Below are positions 60,972-64,000 of a DNA stretch of 64,000 nt, in pieces. The notes beneath the pieces were generated by a model that was given only the letters and a program-made list of their open reading frames with translations, was not told the origin of the DNA and made no database searches. The position numbers and the translations under genes were made by a program. The DNA is from Caldilineaceae bacterium. Lineage in GTDB: Bacteria > Chloroflexota > Anaerolineae > Caldilineales > Caldilineaceae. Numbering within the stretch: the first letter of the stretch is position 1; each line of letters begins with the position of its first letter. The stretch is taken from the NCBI GenBank assembly GCA_020846635.1, contig JADLDO010000041.1, forward strand, positions 186,001 through 250,000, given 5' to 3'.

Positions 60972-63900
60972 TCAATTCGACACAAGCGAATCCGGCGCTT
61001 GCCAGCAGAGGAAGGCGCGGCTCATACTGGCAGGCAGCAAAAAGACGGCCTGGGGTCGTTCGCCACCATCCCAGCGCGCCAATTCCAGGTTGCCATCTTC
61101 CAACTCGGCAATCGTCAGCGTATATTGTCCATCCTGACAAGTGCTATAGTCGCGCAGTTCTCGTTGGATTGGAAAGAGATAGCTGCGGATTGTCACCGTA
61201 CCTGCCGGTTGGTCGGCGGGTGGAAGCTGCACTTGTACGACGCCAAAGCGTTCAATGCCAAAGGTATCGCCAGGGGCAAAACGGCTGCGCGCAATCACCA
61301 AGCGGTCGTTGCCCTGCCATGCCAAATTGGGCGCGAGAAACTCAAAGCGATTCTCAGTGACATAGACCGTGCGAATCGTGCTTGTGCCGCGCCCTTCCAG
61401 CGTCAGCACACGCAGCATGTTGGCGGGGCGAATAAAGCCCGATGTGAGGGACGGATGGTTGGGTTCAAAGACAAAATAGCCCAGCTTGGAACGGTCGGGG
61501 CTGATCTGCAAGGGGCCGCGATAGCTCTCTGGTGTCAAGAGCAATTGCGCCATGCCGCTGACCTCGCCGAGCTGATCGGGAGCCAAACGCACCGTCAAAC
61601 GGAAGACACCCATATAGAGCGCCTGCGTCGAGCGATCCAGCGTGTCCATCACCAGCGTAACCTCGCTGACCCGGCCCTGCTCTGCATCAAAATTGGGGTA
61701 AGCAGCAATCAGCAGCGGCGTCAAACCGGAACGCACCACCCCACTGCCGGAGCGCAGCACCTCGCCAGTGCCGCGCAGTTGCAAACTCACGTCGCCAGTG
61801 GCAGGGTCATAGTGCCAAAGCTGCCACTGATCTAGATCGGCCTGGGGCGTTTCAATCCACCACAAGCCGCCCAACAGATCGGCGACCACTCCACGCAGCG
61901 AATGGAAGGGCTGGGCAAAAATCTGCACGCCAATGCCATCGCCGCGTACCCAGCTAAAGCGATTGGTGCCGGTGGGTGCATCCTGCGTGCTGACCACGAT
62001 GCCCGCGGCGGGATCGCTGCCTGCCCAACTCGTTTCCTTCTCGTCCGTGTAGAGCTGGCGCAGCGTGCCTCCTGTCTCCAACAGATAGACGCCTGTCTCC
62101 TCCCGGCTGCCCAACATGGCAACCGCGCGCCCTTCTGCCACAGCGCTCGCCAGATCGGGCATCGACAGCAGCCGCGCCCGCTCCTGTACAGGTGCGGCGG
62201 CAATCCGCACGCTCGTCGCCACCAAACGCGCGGGATCATCCGGTGCAGGGCTTCCCGTCACATAGAGTTGTGTCCCAGGCCAGAGCAGTTCCGCCGGAGC
62301 CGCAATCCAACGTCCGGGGAAGTCGCCAAAGAGTCCCGACCAAATCTCCACCACAGCCCTGTCCACTGCCAACGTGCCTGCTTGCCCATCGGGACGCGCC
62401 ACGGCAATGGGGTTGAAGGGGTCTGCCGGAATGCGCTCGCCCGACACCAACAGCAGTTGCTCTCCGGCTTCGGGCTGCGGTGCAACCACCTCCGCCACGG
62501 GCTGTGGCAGCGGCTCCTGCACCACCGGCGTGGGAATGTCGGTCGGCGTCGCGGTGGCAGTGGGAGTGCCTGGCGTGGGGGTATAAGTTGGCGTAGGCGG
62601 AATGAGCGGCGTGCCGTCGGCATGATGGCGGGGCAGGAAGGCCAAATCCCCCGTCACCTGCAAGAGGTCAGCCGCCATCCAACCGATCACCCCATCCTGT
62701 GGGTCGCCTGGCGCATTGATACGCAGCAGAATCCAGTCGCCCGCCTCGGTAATGCCAAAGAGGTCCACAGGCACGCCATAGTTGAGCGCCGCTAGGCTGG
62801 GATAATCAACCGATGGCCCGGCACGTAAATTCGAGGGTGAGCGGAAAACAATCGCCCGCGCTAAGGGAGCCTGGTCGGTGGGAATCGCCGGAATTGGATA
62901 GGGATTCGGCGTGTCGGTGGGCAGCGGCGTCTCCGTCTCCGTCGGCGCGGGCGTCGGGGTCTCCGTCGGGGGTTGGGTGGGCGCGGCTGTCGGCGACGCG
63001 GTAAAGGTCGGTGTCGGCGTAAAAGTCGGCTCAGGGGTCGCCGTCTCCGTGGGCGGCGTGGTGGGTGACGCGGTAAAGGTCGGTGTCGTCGTCAGCGTCG
63101 GTGTTGGTGTAGCCGTACCGTCACTTTCGCCGCCAGATTCAGCCGCAGGCTCACCAACGGATGCCTGGATCGCGCCTGTCTCCTCTGGCAGCGGCGGCGC
63201 GGGCGTCACCAGATCTCTTGGCTCATAGGCGGGAGCGGCTTCGATGGCAGCCACCCGGAAATCCCCATCGGCATCGCTTTCAAAGAGCGCGGTAAAGCTG
63301 CGCGCGCGATTGGCATTGTCAAAGAAGCGGATGCGGTTGGTCGTGCCGTTGCCCCACACCGGATTGTTGCTCTCATCCACATAATAGGCCAACCAGATCC
63401 CCGGTTGGCTCAATCCCAGATCAAAGGCTTGCTGGAGCAGATCCAGCCGCGTGGCATAGTTGCTGGCTTCGCTCAGATTTTGCGTGCGTAGATATTGCAG
63501 CAGATAGGCAAGCGTTGTGAGAGGGGTGGCACTCAGCGTCGCATCCTGCAAGTTATAGCCCGCATGGACCGCGCCACCAAACTCCGCCACATTCTCCTCT
63601 GCCACAAAACGCCAGCGCGTATCCGCCCATTGGCGGGCAAATGGCGCTTGCTCCAGAATGATGTTGGGCGCAGCCAACCGCCGGCGCAGTTCGTTCGCAT
63701 CACCCAACGATGCGCGCACTGCCAAATCCGGCAAGAGCGCGCCCTCGACCTCCACGACCTCAATGCGGCTGCCTGCGGACTCCACAGACCAGAGCGGATC
63801 ACTCCGGCTGCTCCAGAGCAAAACAAAATCCTGTCCAGGCTGCGGCTGGTAGAGCACATAAACATTGAGTTCCGGTGTAAAATCAGCCCGTTCGACAATC

Positions 63901-64000
63901 AGTAAGTGCTGCCGCCCCATAAAGTCCTGGCGCAGCGTTCCAAAGCGCACGCCCGCGGCCAGCGCTTGCAATTGGGAGGCATCACCATCCCCGGCCAATT
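60972..64000 (-). CDS. Large extracellular-type protein with Thr/Pro linkers and SH3 domain (N-terminus outside window)
   Basis: At least 1009 residues are visible and the frame remains open at the window edge, so the true start lies beyond. Order of parts: an unassigned N-terminal alpha/beta region (to about 270); a Thr/Pro-rich spacer with T-P-T-x-T repeats (about 300-380); an SH3b-like domain (VFRSPSNLRAGPSVDYPSLAAL...GWMAADLLQVTG, about 390-455); a second TP-rich spacer; a small beta domain (LLLVSGERIPADPFN...), and a long C-terminal region likely to form a beta-propeller, with WxxxDP and display-like repeats. It is probably exported or surface-bound. The membrane protein gene at 60123 follows it. 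Function unknown. Confidence 0.75.
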   Translation of the reverse strand, partial: LAGDGDASQLQALAAGVRFGTLRQDFMGRQHLLIVERADFTPELNVYVLYQPQPGQDFVLLWSSRSDPLWSVESAGSRIEVVEVEGALLPDLAVRASLGDANELRRRLAAPNIILEQAPFARQWADTRWRFVAEENVAEFGGAVHAGYNLQDATLSATPLTTLAYLLQYLRTQNLSEASNYATRLDLLQQAFDLGLSQPGIWLAYYVDESNNPVWGNGTTNRIRFFDNANRARSFTALFESDADGDFRVAAIEAAPAYEPRDLVTPAPPLPEETGAIQASVGEPAAESGGESDGTATPTPTLTTTPTFTASPTTPPTETATPEPTFTPTPTFTASPTAAPTQPPTETPTPAPTETETPLPTDTPNPYPIPAIPTDQAPLARAIVFRSPSNLRAGPSVDYPSLAALNYGVPVDLFGITEAGDWILLRINAPGDPQDGVIGWMAADLLQVTGDLAFLPRHHADGTPLIPPTPTYTPTPGTPTATATPTDIPTPVVQEPLPQPVAEVVAPQPEAGEQLLLVSGERIPADPFNPIAVARPDGQAGTLAVDRAVVEIWSGLFGDFPGRWIAAPAELLWPGTQLYVTGSPAPDDPARLVATSVRIAAAPVQERARLLSMPDLASAVAEGRAVAMLGSREETGVYLLETGGTLRQLYTDEKETSWAGSDPAAGIVVSTQDAPTGTNRFSWVRGDGIGVQIFAQPFHSLRGVVADLLGGLWWIETPQADLDQWQLWHYDPATGDVSLQLRGTGEVLRSGSGVVRSGLTPLLIAAYPNFDAEQGRVSEVTLVMDTLDRSTQALYMGVFRLTVRLAPDQLGEVSGMAQLLLTPESYRGPLQISPDRSKLGYFVFEPNHPSLTSGFIRPANMLRVLTLEGRGTSTIRTVYVTENRFEFLAPNLAWQGNDRLVIARSRFAPGDTFGIERFGVVQVQLPPADQPAGTVTIRSYLFPIQRELRDYSTCQDGQYTLTIAELEDGNLELARWDGGERPQAVFLLPASMSRAFLCWQAPDSLVSN

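Noticed and set aside
1..64000. CRISPR arrays, insertion sequences or prophage genes
   Set aside because: No regular repeat-spacer array, no transposase, integrase or phage structural protein was recognised in the window.

Overview
This is a GC-rich bacterial chromosome segment. Protein style (SigA with an acidic N-terminus and no obvious region 1.1, threonine/proline-rich secreted LysM and SH3 proteins, many small compact palindromes between genes) suggests a Chloroflexota member, perhaps of the Caldilinea/Anaerolinea side. That placement is inference; no rRNA or ribosomal protein lies in the window.

Layout. 1-3.3 kb: 5' two thirds of gltB (minus) behind a good promoter and a long structured leader. 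3.4-6.7 kb: amidohydrolase, NAD-dependent epimerase and a Bcr/CflA-type exporter. 6.8-18.4 kb: membrane and efflux block with a PAP2-VanZ fusion, four ABC exporter half-transporters, an MFS exporter, a truncated haemoglobin and a [2Fe-2S] ferredoxin. 18.9-29.5 kb: a LysM protein, then a minus-strand carbohydrate module (sulfatase, lipoprotein solute-binding protein, two permeases, Gfo/Idh/MocA oxidoreductase) followed by an unrecognised helical protein, an orphan Phd-like antitoxin, a 2-hydroxyacid dehydrogenase and an SDR. 29.8-34.1 kb: SCP2-like protein, dnaG-sigA operon and tRNA-Asn. 34.4-46.7 kb: three very large minus-strand genes (fused DEAH helicase/DUF1998/nuclease-like protein, SNF2-type helicase, PglX/Eco57I-type adenine methyltransferase). 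47-64 kb: envelope and extracellular proteins (SH3 plus ligand-binding protein, LysM proteins, L,D-transpeptidase, cupredoxin lipoprotein, PQQ-type sugar dehydrogenase) mixed with metabolic genes.

The strongest candidate for a poorly described system is the three-gene operon at 34450-46653. Its parts match class 1 DISARM components (DrmMI, DrmD, DrmA+DrmB), but the DrmA/DrmB functions appear fused in one 1734-residue protein ending in a putative PD-(D/E)xK-like domain, and no drmC phospholipase-D gene is visible. The methyltransferase gene also carries an in-frame 96-bp palindromic element (37792-37887) related to intergenic repeats elsewhere in the window.

Other themes are the sulfatase/sugar-uptake operon with an operator-like inverted repeat and an intercistronic hairpin; an ABC exporter pair whose ATP sites show the asymmetric degeneracy of heterodimeric exporters; and several families of compact palindromes acting as terminators or mobile repeats.
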